The notes beneath the pieces are model-generated. The model ran no database searches, had not been told where the DNA came from, and saw only the letters and a list, made by a program, of their open reading frames with translations. Both the position numbers and the translations under genes were made by a program. A stretch of 64,000 bases of DNA from Haemaphysalis longicornis (Eukaryota > Arthropoda > Arachnida > Ixodida > Ixodidae): positions 283,842,817-283,906,816 of the forward strand of contig CM023448.1 in the NCBI GenBank assembly GCA_013339765.2. The letters are read 5' to 3'. This document shows positions 1 through 12,198 of the stretch, one piece after another. The first letter of the stretch is position 1. Every line of letters begins with the position of its first letter.

Positions 1-303
1 GGTTAGCACGCCGCCCTCGCGCAGCTATTTCTCGTCGTGACATCGCTGACTGTCCGAACGAAGCTTTGTAGACAGGCCAGCGACCGAAGCTGTGTGTGTG
101 CATGTCGTGGACGAGCTCGCTTTTCAATGAAATGCGACGTTGTGCTTCTGCGGGTGGACAGTGCTTCCCATGCTCGGGATTATATTTCTCGAGCGACGCA
201 CGACTCAATTTCACATCGGGTATGTGCAGTGTGCGTGGCTAAAAGCCTTCTCGTCTTGCGCGCCAGGTTAAGTGACTTGCTGTTTGACCCCGCAAACCGC
301 GAG
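1..303 (+). other. Possible 5' exon ending at a strong splice donor (weak)
   Basis: The sequence GAGAG|GTAAGTGTC at 299-309 is an excellent splice-donor match on the plus strand. The preceding 300 bases are GC-rich with many CpGs, as in a 5'-terminal exon. An open frame runs from 37 through the donor, but the 90-residue product resembles nothing I know. No acceptor exon of a matching gene could be found downstream. It may be a non-coding first exon or a chance match. Confidence 0.2.
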
Positions 304-1610
304 AGGTAAGTGTCAAATTTACGACGGGCAGGGGGAGACAACCGATTGCCTGTCAATCGCGGTTTAGACTTGTAACGCGTGTCGTGGTGTTGTGTTCATT
401 CGAAACGCATCTCTGGATTTTTTTGAAGTTGAATAAAATGTATTCGTCAAACCCGCGCATTCGGTTCAGGGCGTTCTGTGCGATTGCACGAAAGGAGTGC
501 CACGGGGCTTCGTTTTCTTTATGGAACGTACTCAGCCAACAGAATATTCATATCGTGTTATGGATGTGTTGCATTCAATACTAACGGGAAACCGTTTGTT
601 TGCACGAGTTTGGATAGTCGTAAAATGCCCAGGCACTCCGGCAATCGGCAGATCACCCGGTGAGTCATTTCGCAAATAACTCGACAGATGGCGCCGTAAG
701 CACTAGCGTGTCGCTACGGAAAACTGATTAGACGCGCAACGTTAAAAATCTAGTAACATTGGAGACGCTCTACTAAAATTCTCCTCGCGGTGTTTACGTA
801 GGGTGACGCAAAAATTTAGCGTTTAGCGTACGCAAAGGTAAAAACGCTGTACTAAAATTCCCATATGTTATGCGTTGATACATGCTGTCCGCGTGCTATC
901 CGCTTGTGGCACGATCTTCCTGATACCACCGCGTCGCTGACTAACCCGGAAATATTCCGACATCACTTGCAGATACATTTTTCAATTTAAACAGGAATAG
1001 TAGCGTTCGCTTCCGTGAGCTCCTGTTCTCTTATTTCACAGTTACAACTGACGTGATGCCCCCCACCTTTTAAGTGCAGAGCACTCTAGGGGCTCGCCTT
1101 GTCTAGCGTCAATAAGCCTTGTCGTCGTAGCTCGCTCGCTGGACCCAAGTAGAGCCACACGGCGTTCCGTCGTAGCGGCTGTCGTCGCGGCGTAACCCAG
1201 AGGCTTCGAAAGCCAAGCGGTTTATTTGGTCGTAAGTGTTCGAAACTCGTGAACTGCTGGCCCTTGTCATACATCTCCCCGCTGTTTAGCGAAAAGAAAA
1301 CTGTACATACATTTGAGGCGAAATATACGTAATTAACCGGCAGCGCCCGCGTTCATTTAGTTAGGAACGCTCGTTGGGTTGGTTTTCCCGATAATAAGCG
1401 AAAAAAAAAAGTGCCAGTGCAACTCCGGCAAGTGCGGGAGGAAAAGCGAGCACAAAAAGAACAGAACTCCCGCTGGAGCTAGTTTCAGGCGGGGGGCGCG
1501 CGAGCACTTCGAAGGCGGGAAATTTGAATTGCATTTGGTGGTAGTAGTGAGCGGATAAAGGCGCTACAGCCCATTGTGGCGGATCACTGCTCTGCACTTC
1601 CGACAGCTTT
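304..1610. other. No gene seen
   Basis: Unannotated sequence of mixed composition. The short phrase 'ACTAAAATTC' recurs near 772 and 853 in similar context. No coding signal, TIR or retroelement motif was recognised. Confidence 0.4.
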
Positions 1611-1876
1611 CACATTGAGTGGAGGGGCTTTAATTTTCGTTTTTTAGTTATGGTATTGTGTTTTACTTGATGTACTTATTTCTTGTATAAATTCTATTGC
1701 CGTTGTGATGATGTTTTTTTGCACAGCTTACTTGACTTGTTGATGTATACATAAAATATGACTAGTTATTGTATACCTTTTGTCCGTTAATTGTTACAAT
1801 TTCCTCAACAAGCCCCCTTACCCAATGCCCTGCTGGGCCTGTAAGGTATACTTTGAATAAATAAATAAATAAATTA
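1611..1876 (+). mobile_element. 3' end of a CR1-like non-LTR retrotransposon
   Basis: The segment ends with a short stem, 'CCAATGCCCTGCTGGGCCTG', followed by GGTATACTTTG and an (AATA)n tail at about 1856-1874. Short conserved hairpin ends with tetranucleotide tails are typical of CR1/L2-type non-LTR elements. A related end, 'ACAACAATGCCTTTCGG', followed by an AATAAATA tail occurs at 58550-58598 and 61320-61369, downstream of recognisable RT C-terminal sequence. No protein domain survives here, so this copy is a severely 5'-truncated insertion. Confidence 0.5.
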
Positions 1877-2526
1877 TGAGCAAATTATAGTATTCATATT
1901 TGGCGACATTGTAACTCACTTCGGCGCTTGCTTTAAACGTCACACTGACGACACGCTTCACGCATATTTTTAAAAGACGAGTCTTTCTTGGGCTATCTAA
2001 ACGCGATAATTTTGCTGTTTGTCTGTCGGTCCGCTACACTCGGTTCAGCCGTCTCCAGGCCAAAAAGAAAGAATACATGACCGCAAAGTATATATAGGTA
2101 GAACCGTTCCAAATAACTACAACTGCTGACATGGGCCATACGTGTCTATATTATTTAGCGTAAAGGAAACCCCAGGCACTTTTGAGGCAACATATATGTA
2201 CATAGCCGACACTATAGTGTCACTAAATAAAGGCTAAATGAAGGCTTTTAGAGTATCGGCACTCTTTTCTCTCATTGTTATGTGCCGTTAGGATTTTCAT
2301 TGGTCAGTCGGCACCACGTGATATTTGTTTACATATGGGCGCAGCCATTTTGTTTCTGGACGCCTCTCCTCTCTCTCTCTCTCTTTTTTCTGCGCGGACG
2401 CTAGAGCGGCCGTTCACACTCTGCCCGTCACAACCGGCGGCGGTTTGGTTGGGAGAGATAGCAACACTGCAAGCCAGAAACGAAATGGCCCCCAGACGCT
2501 TCCGGGTGCACGAAGTGGCGGTACTC
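1877..2526. other. No gene seen
   Basis: Mostly AT-rich sequence, including a TC-rich run at about 2368-2391. Nothing recognisable as a gene. Confidence 0.4.
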
Positions 2527-3130
2527 TTAAAGGGACCCTGCAACACTCTGTGAGCAGTGCAAGTAAACCTGCGGGATGTCTAGATTACACTGCCAGGAAT
2601 GCCTGAGCCCAATATTACACATGCACGTGAAGCGGTGAGCGCGCAAATCGCTGTGAAAGACGCCGAAAAACCAACCGCGCTCTCTTCAGTTTTCCTTATT
2701 ATGCACCCCTGGCATGGCCTAAATGACGTCATTGCGGCCATGGCTGTCCTATTGGCTGTCGCTGGTCATCTTCGCGGCTCATTGCTCGCATTTCCTGTGA
2801 CGATCCGCCGGCGCCGGCGCTGTGTACCAACTTCTATGCCTGAACCTGTACGCACAGTTTTGGGGTTACTTTTGTGTTTTGAGTGCGCGCAGAGTTTGAG
2901 TGACGAAGTCAATACTCCCCTTTCAACCAGAACAATTGACAAACGCTTATTGCTTCAAAAGCACCCTACCAGCCTGAGCGCGCGCTTGCGAGCAGGCAGC
3001 CATGGCTGCTTTTTTTTTTTTTTTTGTGGCACCAGACCGGAAATAGACCCCCGAACGTTGCAACGAAAAGGAGAAAACCCCCGGCCTGTGATATATCGAA
3101 GGCCACCAAAGAGAACGCCGCGAGCCGCCC
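2527..3130 (+). mobile_element. Left part of a possible TTAA-type MITE
   Basis: TTAA at 2527-2530 is followed by AGGGACCCTGCAACAC. This has the form of a piggyBac-type MITE end and resembles the complete TTAA-flanked element at 56080-57264, which starts AGGGGCACTGACAC. No matching right end was seen before the retroelement that begins at about 3131, so the element would be truncated or interrupted. The 196-residue frame crossing this stretch runs into retroelement sequence in antisense and is not considered a gene. Confidence 0.3.
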
Positions 3131-5645
3131 CCCTCTCCGGGAGAGAGAGAAAGAGAGAGAAAACATTTATTGCCCAGTCACCGACCTAAGTCCAGGTCAG
3201 CTAAATGATGGCTCCTGAGGCGTCACTGTCTTCATAGTAGTCCAGAATGTCCTTGGAGATCTTCTGGATATGAAGGCAGAGAGCCTCCTGGGCGGCCCGA
3301 ACGTCTGTTCCGGGCGGGGGAGCCAGCCAAGTGCCCCACGAGGTGATGCGGGAGAGGGAGGGGGGAAGCTTCGGTGGGTGGCAGTCCCAGTAGGAGTTTG
3401 GAATAGAGGGGTATGCGCCGCAAGAAGGGCAGGTTGGGGGACCGGAGCACTTGCGAATGCGATGTAGAATGTGGTGAGATGGGAGGGAGCGGGTATGAGC
3501 CTGGCGGAGAAGAACGGTTTGGGCGCGAGTGAGGCGCGGGTCTGGAGAAGGGTAGACTTGGCGGGCGTGGCGATAGGAAAGTAAAGTGAATTTACGGGTC
3601 TCACGATCATGAAGACGAGTGGAAGGAGGATGGTATGAGGTTGGCCAGAGCATAGACGGACCCGGGGATAGATCTCGGGAAAGCGCGTTTACTCTTGCGC
3701 TGCCGTCCATGTTAGCGTGGCCAGGTACCCATACCAGGACAAAGAGGTGCAGAAGGATGTCTGTTGAGAGTGTCAGTCACTAGGTTAGAAGAAAAGGGGT
3801 TGACGGTATAGCGTAAATAATTTCGGATGGTGGATTGCGAATCTGTGAAGATATAAGTGGGGTGTTCGGTGGAGGTTGTGAGAGCAGCATGCTCTATGGC
3901 AAGAGCGATGGAGTGCTCTTCTAGGGAGGTGGCATCTGGCGGGCGGAAAAAAGGCGTTTGTGCAGAAACCAGCGACGAGTGGCGTAAAAAGGCTGCGGTT
4001 CCTATTTGCGTAGAGGAAAAATGACTGGCGTCTGTAAAATATACCGTTGATCCTTGCTTTTCTAGAAAGGAGACACGTTTGGTGAGGGCTTTACAGCGTA
4101 GAAAGCGGCGGGTGGCATGCCTGAAGGGGTTCATATTCTTAGGCAGGGGTTCTATGCGGATACGAGGGAACGTGGCCCAAGGAGGGGAAGTTGTGGGGAT
4201 TGGAGGAAGAGAAGAAGTTGGGTAGGTAATCGTCTGGAACAGTGCCCGACCCTGGTGAGATGTCTGAAGGCGCTGAAGTTGGGCTTGTTTGTGTATCTGA
4301 ATACGTTCTTCTATAGTGTTATGTGTGCCGGTTCCGATAAGATTGTTAGTAGGAGCGTAGCGGGGCACGCCGAGGGCTATGCGGTAGAGCTTACGGAGAG
4401 CTGCCTCTAGGTTGGTTAGTTGGGTGGGCGTGGGATGCAGGTATGGCACTGTGTACAGTATGCGGGACATGGTAAAAGCATCTATAATACGTAGGAGGTG
4501 TTGTTCGTGTAAGCCAGACTGGCGATTTGTGACGCGGTGCAGCAGATTAATCATTTGCTCGATCTGAGAGTGTATAGTTCGAAGTGTAGGGTAGGAACTA
4601 CCGGAGTAGTAATGAGTAAGACCGATAATTTTAGTGAGTCTTTTTTGGGAATTGGGGTGTTATCAATGGAGATGTTGATGAGGTCACGATCAGGGGCTCT
4701 GCCTTTCTTGTTCGTTATGATCATGAGAGCCGATTTGGAAGGGGAGATAGCGAGACCTAAGGTGCGAACATGGTTGTTTATTACAACACATGCTTCTTGA
4801 AGGGTTTCTTCGAGTTGGGCTGGGCTACCATGGGAGGACCCAGAGGGAAATATCATCGGCATAGATGGAGTAGGAGAGGTGGGGGATAGAGTCTAGGAGG
4901 GGAGGCAGTTGGGCTAGTGCCAGGTTGAAAAGGGTTGGAGACAGGATTGAGCCCTGTGGGGTGCCAGATGTTAAATAAAAAGATGGAGCCGACGATCCCG
5001 GGATGCTTAAAGAGGCTGTGCGGTCTGAGAGAAAGGATTTGATATAGTTATACATTCGGCTCCCGCAGTTCGTTCGGGCAAGGTTAGCGAGGATGGCCTG
5101 GTGTGAAACTGTGTCAAATGCTTTGTGAATGTCGAGGGCTAGGAGGCCGCGAAGTTGGGAGGAGCTTGGGAATTCGTAAAGATCTTGAGAGATGCAGATC
5201 AGTGTGTCCTGTGTCGAAATGTCGTGACGGAAGCCGGTTTGGGTGTAGGGGAGGGGGCAATGGTGTTCCATGTGCCATTCGAGGCGGGTAAGCACCATGC
5301 GTTCGAGAAGTTTGCCTACGCACGAGGTAAGGGAAATGGGTCTAAGATTGTCTTTAGATGCAGGTTTTCCGGGTTTGGGGATAAGGACGATGTCAGAATG
5401 TTTCCAGGATGAAGGGATCGTGCCAGTCTCCCAGACATGGTTAAAAAGAGCGAGGAGAGATTGTTGAGAGTTTGAGCTAAGATTTAGCGCGCAGCTTTCG
5501 TCGCTTTGTCCGCGGTCGAGTTGAGAGGGAACAATTATGCGCGATTTCTCATCGCGTGTAGTTTCGGTGATAGGGAAAGGATTTTCATAATTCTTGCGGG
5601 AGGAGTTTGCTGGGACAATAGAATTTACACCAAAATACATTCCGA
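3131..5645 (-). pseudogene. Non-LTR retrotransposon, RT and RNase H (frameshifted)
   Basis: This is a 5'-truncated copy of an I/R1-group-like non-LTR retrotransposon, the type with endonuclease, reverse transcriptase and RNase H. The minus frame at 5640-4825 carries RT motifs in order: a K-P-G-K start block, LRPISLTSCVGKLLERM, the motif A block LALDIHKAFDTVSH, the motif B block SGTPQGSILSP, and YADD. A frameshift near 4855 moves the RT tail into the frame covering 4862-4551. A second block (4554-3712) encodes the RT C-terminus and an RNase H domain with FTDAS, an EEHSIAL acidic block and IFTDSQST. Another shift near 3740 separates the last RNase H motif, VWVPGHANMDG, from the rest. The C-terminus includes a Cys-rich stretch (CSGPPTCPSCG). 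The 3' end is AATAAATGTTTTC followed by a pyrimidine-rich CT run. The endonuclease and gag parts are missing. The copy is inactive. Confidence 0.9.
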
Positions 5646-7332
5646 GTAGTAGATGGTAAGTGCTGCAGGGTTAAGCGTAGCTTATTTAGTAACGCTAGCC
5701 GACACTACCTGCGTTCTTTGAATTAAGGATTGACGTTGGGTTGGTTTTGTACGCTAGCAACTCAAAGGACAACGCATTAGCTGTATACAGCTAACGCTGG
5801 AAAGCGCCATTAAAGCGTCTCCGAGGCGATCACATACATTTGGCCTAAGATTTGACATGCACCGTTTGGGCCTACTTGCGCATATTGTTCCACGTCGGCT
5901 TCATGCGCAGACTACAAACGCTGCCTCTTTGGGCCGCACCGCAATTTTAGATTTGCTTAATATGGTGAAGGTTTGTGAAGGAAGGACTCAGAATACGATG
6001 AAGGAAGGACTCAGAATACCAGGGTATGTTTTCCCGCAAGATTGACGGCGCTTCTAAGGACGCACATAATGGCACTGTTTGGGTGTTCACACAAATTCCA
6101 GCCTCCCCTGTGAACTTTTGCCCGTGCATAGATCGAGCTTCACCTGTAAAGAAAGCTCCTCGACGTAAGCGAAGCCGACAATGTTTCCGCGTGTTTAAAA
6201 GAACAAAAATGCTTGAAAAGAAAGAACGCTAGTCGAGCAGGCGCATAAAATAGCATGCTATATAATAGCACTGCAGTGTGGTTTACTAGTGTAAGTTGCC
6301 GTTTGCATAGCTAAGAAACAGGGCTAGACATAACCGTGAATTCTCGTTGCTGGCCGGTATTATAGGTCGTGATCGGTACAATCGGCATTGACCGGTACGA
6401 CCGCTACATTTTATGCGAGCAGTCGCAGGCCCCACTGCGAGCGAAGCGAAGCCGGGGAGTTTTGGGATGAAACTTAGCCCGCCTTCCCTACACGGCAATT
6501 TTTTGGCACCCTGGCTCCTATTATCGCCGCAGCGAGAAACCCTATGCCGGCAGCGATGGGCAGGTCGCTATCTATAAACCCGGTCGTGGTTTCGCTAGTT
6601 TTTCCACGGCCGAGCTATAGTGCCGCAGCGCACGCTGCCAACGCGCGCACGCCGTCGCTACCGCGCTAGCCCGGCCGTGGTTTCGCGAGACCAGGACCAG
6701 CCGCGCGTGGCCCGCAACGCCGAAACGCACCGCCCGCGAACTCTGGAAAATTGCGTGCGCCCGAACACCGCAAACCCTTCTTTTGCGTACTGCGCATGCG
6801 TACTAGGGTGCGCGCGACGAATAGCACGCGCTCTTGTTTATGTGTGTTTGACTCTTGAGTCCGCTGCCCCCCCCCCCCCCCCTTCCTTTCGCCTTCTCAG
6901 CATGCACAGATCTGCGGACCGCATCATGGGACCTGTGGAGGTTGATTTGTGTATACCTGTACTTTTGGTGACGTGCGCAACGCGCTAAAAGACTGTGAAT
7001 CGTTGGGACTTCTGGTGGTAAATTCTCGCCCTTCGGCGAGCCGAGTGGGTGCGCCTTCCATGGGCTCGGTTGAGAGGGTTGCTCTGCCCGTTCAGCCGAC
7101 ATGCTGTAAGGACGCCAGGGTGCTGATTCCTGTATCATGGCTGTTTTCTTCTCGCCATGTATTAAACAATTTACTTTTTCTCTTGGATTTGCTTCATCGA
7201 AACGGAGGCAACTCTCCTGCAAGCCGCACGTTCACCACGCTACCACTTCGTGACGGAGGTCTGCAGTTCTGGGACACATTCGCCAATGTAACACTACATA
7301 TACTTGCAAGGATTTAAGACCACCGCAAAAAG
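5646..7332. other. No gene seen; 20-bp direct repeat and C16 run
   Basis: No gene was recognised. A 20-base phrase, GAAGGAAGGACTCAGAATAC, occurs at 5977-5996 and again at 6000-6019. A run of 16 C lies at 6867-6882. The part from 6560 to 6830 is GC- and CpG-rich, but I cannot tie it to a promoter. ATG-initiated frames here are short and unlike any protein I know. Confidence 0.4.
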
Positions 7333-7439
7333 ACATACATACATACATACATACATACATACATACATACATACATACATACATACATACATACATACAT
7401 ACATACATACATACATACATACATACATACATACATACA
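7333..7439. repeat. (ACAT)n microsatellite
   Basis: An essentially uninterrupted array of about 26 ACAT units. It creates spurious open frames reading Tyr-Ile-His-Thr or Met-Tyr-Val-Cys repeats on both strands. Confidence 0.97.
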
Positions 7440-8259
7440 AAGCCCCATCCACTCTGTCTTACGACACTCATACCGACTCGCCAAAACCTTCACCAATTAG
7501 GAAAATTCTAAAATTGCGGTGCGGCCCAAAGAGGACTTTTGTCAGCATGGAAGTTTAAGTATGTATTGAACTATGCATAAAAGAAAGAACAATCTCACAA
7601 AACACGCATTCTTTACGGTTACAAGTGAGGTCACCATTTTCACATGCATTAGGAGAGTGAAAGGGCAAATTGGCATTTTATTCAGAAGCTATTTTCTTAT
7701 CAGGAGTACAAAACTTTTAGTTAATAATCGCACGCGAAATCACATACATGCACAAAATTTCAATTCCAGAAGCGTTCATCAGCGTCTCATAAGGTATGGC
7801 AAGTGTGCTGCTTTCCTTGTTGACAGTCGTCCGACTTTTAACTGTGCCGGACGAAATCTGATCCGTCGCATCATTCTCGGGAGACTACCAAACAACATGA
7901 AGACATCTCCTGCCGGCCTCCGTCGTTGCACAGTAAATGCACACGTACATCGCGACAATAAGCCTGGCCGCGCACAAAGAAGGAGCTGCTTGCTTGAAGT
8001 TCCAGCGGCTGCCATCTACTATAAAAATCACATCCGTGTTCAGCACTGCAGCAGAGCAACTGTATACATCGTGTTGCGTGGTGCCGGTGTTTCAGAGTGC
8101 ATCAGGGCAGGGCCGCATGACCTCTCGTTTTAATAAAGTATCTCACACACTCACTCACTTGGGGATATGCTTCCTGGCCATTGTGACTGTGCAGGGACTT
8201 CTGTTGCGAGACTACCACCGAGGCTTCCTTATCGAAGTTTTTGTCACTCGACGTCGCTG
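7440..8259. other. No gene seen
   Basis: Unique-looking sequence. A plus frame at 7573-8133 (186 codons) ends near an AATAAA at 8133-8138. Its product is unlike any family I recognise and it overlaps equally plausible minus frames, so it is not called as a gene. Confidence 0.35.
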
Positions 8260-9267
8260 TCATTGATGGAGGCCAAGATGGGCACGAGGTGGGGTGGCTG
8301 CCGACGATGGACACCGCCAGGCGATCCACAACACACCTTGAGGCCTTAGCCGCCATGCGACTGGGGCCTCAAGGTGTCTTGCGTGTGACAGCAGGTGATG
8401 GACACCGCAATGTGGCAGGCGCGATGGCCGCTGTCGGGAAAGGTGCAAGACGCAGCCGTCGATGAGGTGCACGCACCGCAAGTTCTGATGCGGGGTGGCC
8501 GCCGCTGGTGGGGTACACGGCCTGGACTCGTTGCCAATAGGCTCAACGTGGCTTATGTACTGGCTGTTCACCCGAAGCCGTAGGAAGGGGTGATGTGGCG
8601 ACCGCGAATCAGGTGACGACAGCCTGGAAGACGAACGGGACTCTCCGGAGTACCGTCGACGCTTCCGTTCCGACGGGGAATTCGGAGGACAGGGCGTGCT
8701 TTCCGTCGGCGGCTTTCTTTTTTTTTGGAGTCGCAGTGACATAGTCTCCGGACGACTACTGGGCGTATCCGGGTCTCGTCGTCTTCCTTTGGGACCGACC
8801 TGTGCGTGTTCACCTGGAGGCGCGCAGAGGATGGTAGCCAGCAATGGGGTTTCCCACGAGCATTGGGGTTCCCCACGACTGCGTCCGCAGGGTGTGTCGC
8901 CTATGTCTGCCGGTGGGACGGAAAAGCACAAGGAGGGAGGCGTGATGGCCGCTGTAGTCAGGCGAGTCGCCGCCGTGGATGAAGCGCACCGCACGTTCTG
9001 ATGCGGGTTGGCCGCTGCCGAAGGCATGGTGCGCGAAGTTTGGTGGCCGCCCTGCAGCTGGCAGGCAGGGTGACACCAGTGCCCATGACTACGCGATTCG
9101 CGAGGTGGGGCGGGCCGTGCCCCGGTGAAGGCAAGCCGTATGCGAAGGGGGGCACCGCAGGGATGCGAAGTGCGGTGGTTGCCGCTGAGGGACGCCCTGG
9201 ATGTTCGAGGAGCGGGGTGGCCGCTGATGATGCTGGGGTCCCTCAAATTGTGAGGCGGCATGACCAC
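8260..9267 (-). other. GC-rich degenerate tandem repeat with a 335-codon open frame
   Basis: This is the longest open frame in the window that is not an obvious transposon. The predicted product is rich in Pro, Ser, Arg and His and has an Arg/Ser-rich stretch near its middle (KRKPPTES..., SERKRRRYSGESRSSSR). The DNA contains diverged repeats: 8360-8525 and 8875-9030 align by eye through GTTCTGATGCGG and GGCCGCTG phrases, with further partial copies at about 9150-9230. No domain is recognised. High GC alone lengthens open frames, and the opposite strand is also open in places, so I do not call it a gene. It could be a repeat-derived exon or a satellite-like remnant. Confidence 0.3.
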
Positions 9268-10286
9268 CGGCGCATGAGGGCCCGACGAGCTGCTAGGTAT
9301 GCAGGGAGGCCGTCATCAATCGAGGCACCAAAGGAGTGCGAGGTGAGGAGCTTCTGGCGATGGGGACAGCGCGAGAGACTGGAGCCGATCGGTGGAGTTG
9401 ATGGCGTGTCCTCGAGCCTTGATCGCCGAAATCTGCTCCCTATAGAGCCTTGGCAGGCTGGATGTCGGAGATAACACTGCCATGTTCGCAGGCTGCTTGA
9501 TTCCAACGGGCTGTAAATCCGTGTCCTGCTGCGGATGTCTGCGAGCGAATAACTACTGTGCTACTGCGCAGTGGCAGGTGGGGATTGGTGAATATCTACC
9601 GTAGTGCACGGTGGCAGGTGCTGATTGGTTGGTGCTGGTGGTGCCACAGAGATAAATGGTGCATATGCACTGAGGGGGATTGGCCAAGTCGGGAAAATAT
9701 TGTCTCACCCCGCCAAAAACAGCACGACCTGGGTTTGGTCATACGAACACGGACATCGGTGTAAGCGTTTTCCCCCCTTCTTTTCTAAAATGTGTCAATA
9801 TACACGAACGCACGCGCAAAATTGGAAAATAGGTTAGGCACGGCCACAGGCTTTTTCATTTTTACAACCAAACGAACGTGAGATAATAATTAAAGTGGGA
9901 ACTATATACATGGCGTACAAGAGTTGTTGCCCCCAGAAGAAAGTTCGCAAAAGTCCTTGAATCTTACGAGTATTTGCTGAGCTCCAGGATTGCGCAACCA
10001 GAACCGAAAACGCGATAGCAACGGGTGAGGCCCCGTAATTTTCGTAAATACGATCTATTGTTTAAATAAATGGAACCGAAACCCAAAAACGTGGCGTTTA
10101 ACTCTTCTTTTGGCCCAGCAATGTTTTGCCAGCAGCGGCGCGCAGCTCGTATGTTTGTTTCAAGGTGGTAATGGGAGGAACATCAGGGTCTTCTATCAAT
10201 TACTCTAGAAAATTTGGTGTTTATTTGGAAATTAATCAGTACTGGTGACAGTAAAGTTTATTGATAACTCCCAAGAAACATTTTAT
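9268..10286. other. No gene seen
   Basis: The part at about 9560-9660 repeats the phrase GTGGCAGGTG with 'GATTGGT' nearby, continuing the repetitive character of the preceding region. AT content rises after 9830. No gene is recognised. Confidence 0.35.
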
Positions 10287-10592
10287 TCACAAAAAGCTGG
10301 TCATCAATTTTTTACACACCTCGTTTACATACATTGTCATCTGCATGCGCAACATGTCGCTCTCCATTCGAGACCTGTCCGATCGTTGAACGTATCTCAG
10401 CTGGCAGAAAGTTATCTCGACATAACACCTTCTTTTAGACAGGGACAACAATGTCAGTGCAGAATTTGCCAGCCTGGGATAGCGAGCGGCAGAGTCATGC
10501 CAGTACTCGATGAGTTCGAAAGCTGTGTTTGTGGGGCTTGCTTTCAGCAAGTATTCATACATGGTTAGGAACGGCGGACCGTCAGCCCACAA
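10287..10592 (-). pseudogene. hAT-like transposase C-terminal fragment
   Basis: The minus frame encodes 101 residues that include EYWHDSAARYPRLANSALTL, followed by a block ending in RSRMESDMLRMQMTMYVN. This arrangement (a Trp/His stretch, 'YPxLxxxALxLLSxP', then a region ending with few-residue helices near the C-terminus) resembles the dimerisation region of hAT-superfamily transposases and their ZBED-like relatives. The expected Ser-Glu-Arg-x-Phe core is not preserved. Upstream sequence in the same frame carries stops, so only the C-terminal remnant survives. The call rests on memory of the family and not on an alignment. Confidence 0.4.
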
Positions 10593-12160
10593 CTGTGCAG
10601 ATCGCGTTTTTGGAAAGGTTCATTTTGAGAGAAATCGGGTTTAACACGATTCTCCTGAAGGCCCCATAAAGACGAGATAAAATTTCATCTCCATCTAAAT
10701 AATTCACTCGTCAGGCTAGCACTCACACCAGTTTTAATGCCAAATTAAATCAAATAAATTTAATATTGAGAAAAGACAGAACGAAGGTTTGCGACTCATC
10801 AGCTACTTCCCCACAGTTAACTTGTGACACAATGTGCCTAACTTGCACAATTGGCTCATGCAAACCAAAGGAATGGATTATTGCAATAGTTTTGCAGGAC
10901 TGCGACTAGCCATCATAGCGCTTAAAATTAAGCATCACGTTATTTTGTGCTGCGCTCATAAGGCGATTAACGAAATGCTACACTGAAAAAAAAAGAAAAA
11001 GAAATCAACATGCATATAAGTAAAAAGTCACAAGCGACTTCTGCACTGCAAAGGCAGTGTGCGATCTATTGAGAGGCTCTTGCAGCAGTGTGATAGCTTC
11101 TGAAGTCAGAATAATTGCACTAGAATTGACTCCACCGTTTTCTCACGACGCACTGAATGGTCAGGTGAGCGGAAGACCTTCAGTTGTAGTTCCATTGCCC
11201 AAAGCAAAGGCAAAGGACATGGCTATTCCGTTACAAGGCATATAGAGCTACTCTCACTGAAACACCCTCACTGGTTTTACTAGCTTTGATCAGCGATTCC
11301 AAACTTCCATTTTCTACACAATGGCGTTTACTCCATGTACTGCCTGCCTGTTTTTGGCTGCTGACTAAACTACGTCACAGGACCCCCGCTGCATCATATA
11401 TAATAGCACGGTAAGCGGGCAATTTGAAGTCCACCGCTTTAAACAGTACTTCCTCCGTGATGGCTGAGATGTTTTCCTGGCATTGAACAAAACTGCAACG
11501 AGGTATGGGCTGACCAAATCAAGTTGTGTTTTCTTGGTGGCCCCTTTAGTGAACATATACAAAAAGCTTGCATGGGTGTAGAATGCAAAATCCCTATAGA
11601 AATTTGCTGAATTAAGTTTGAAATGTACCAAACTGCGTGAAAGGTTCAAATAAGCCTAAGTGATGAAGCACTGCAGAGGTTTCGGAACTGTTTTGAAGCA
11701 GGGGGTCTCAAAACATTCTACGACAACGACGACGACGACGACAATGATGATGCTGAATTTTTTTGTTCCAGAAAAAAAAAAAAATCGCGTTTTTGACGCC
11801 TGAAATGAATCGTTTTTTTTAAGGGATGTCGGTCCTGGCATTTACCCCTGAATCTTGAATTACCATTTATTATAATAATTAAGGTTATTTCTTTAGTCAA
11901 AAGGGGGGATCGTACCGCCGGCGTGACACTCGAACTGCACATGTATCATGCCTTCACGTGTGCTGCAATTGACATTGTGAATAAATTTATGGGAAGGAAA
12001 TAACTTACTCCTTACAGAAAAAGCAAAACTCTTGCGACAGTATTGTGGCAGTAAAACTTTTCAAGAAGAAAAGAAACAAGGGGAACTGTAAATTAATCAA
12101 TGATTATAACCTTGGAAGATGGGTCGTACGTTCTGGCAGAATGACTCGTTTGTATTGATT
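10593..12160. other. No gene seen; short GAC repeat
   Basis: AT-rich sequence. A (GAC)n run lies at about 11721-11742, preceded at 11641-11710 by sequence without recognised motifs. Homopolymer A and T runs occur at 11764-11783 and 11812-11821. No gene is recognised. Confidence 0.4.
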
Positions 12161-12161
12161 A

Positions 12162-12198
<37 letters not shown>

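Noticed and set aside
2599..3189. 196-codon plus-strand frame
   Set aside because: It crosses from a MITE-like segment into the antisense of a retrotransposon 3' end, contains a poly-Phe run from a T tract, and matches no family.
7232..7558. Open frames of 60-84 codons with Tyr-Ile-His-Thr or Met-Tyr-Val-Cys repeats
   Set aside because: They are translations of the (ACAT)n microsatellite and exist on both strands.
10245..10568. 107-codon plus-strand frame
   Set aside because: Shadow of the minus-strand hAT-like fragment, which has the recognisable motifs.
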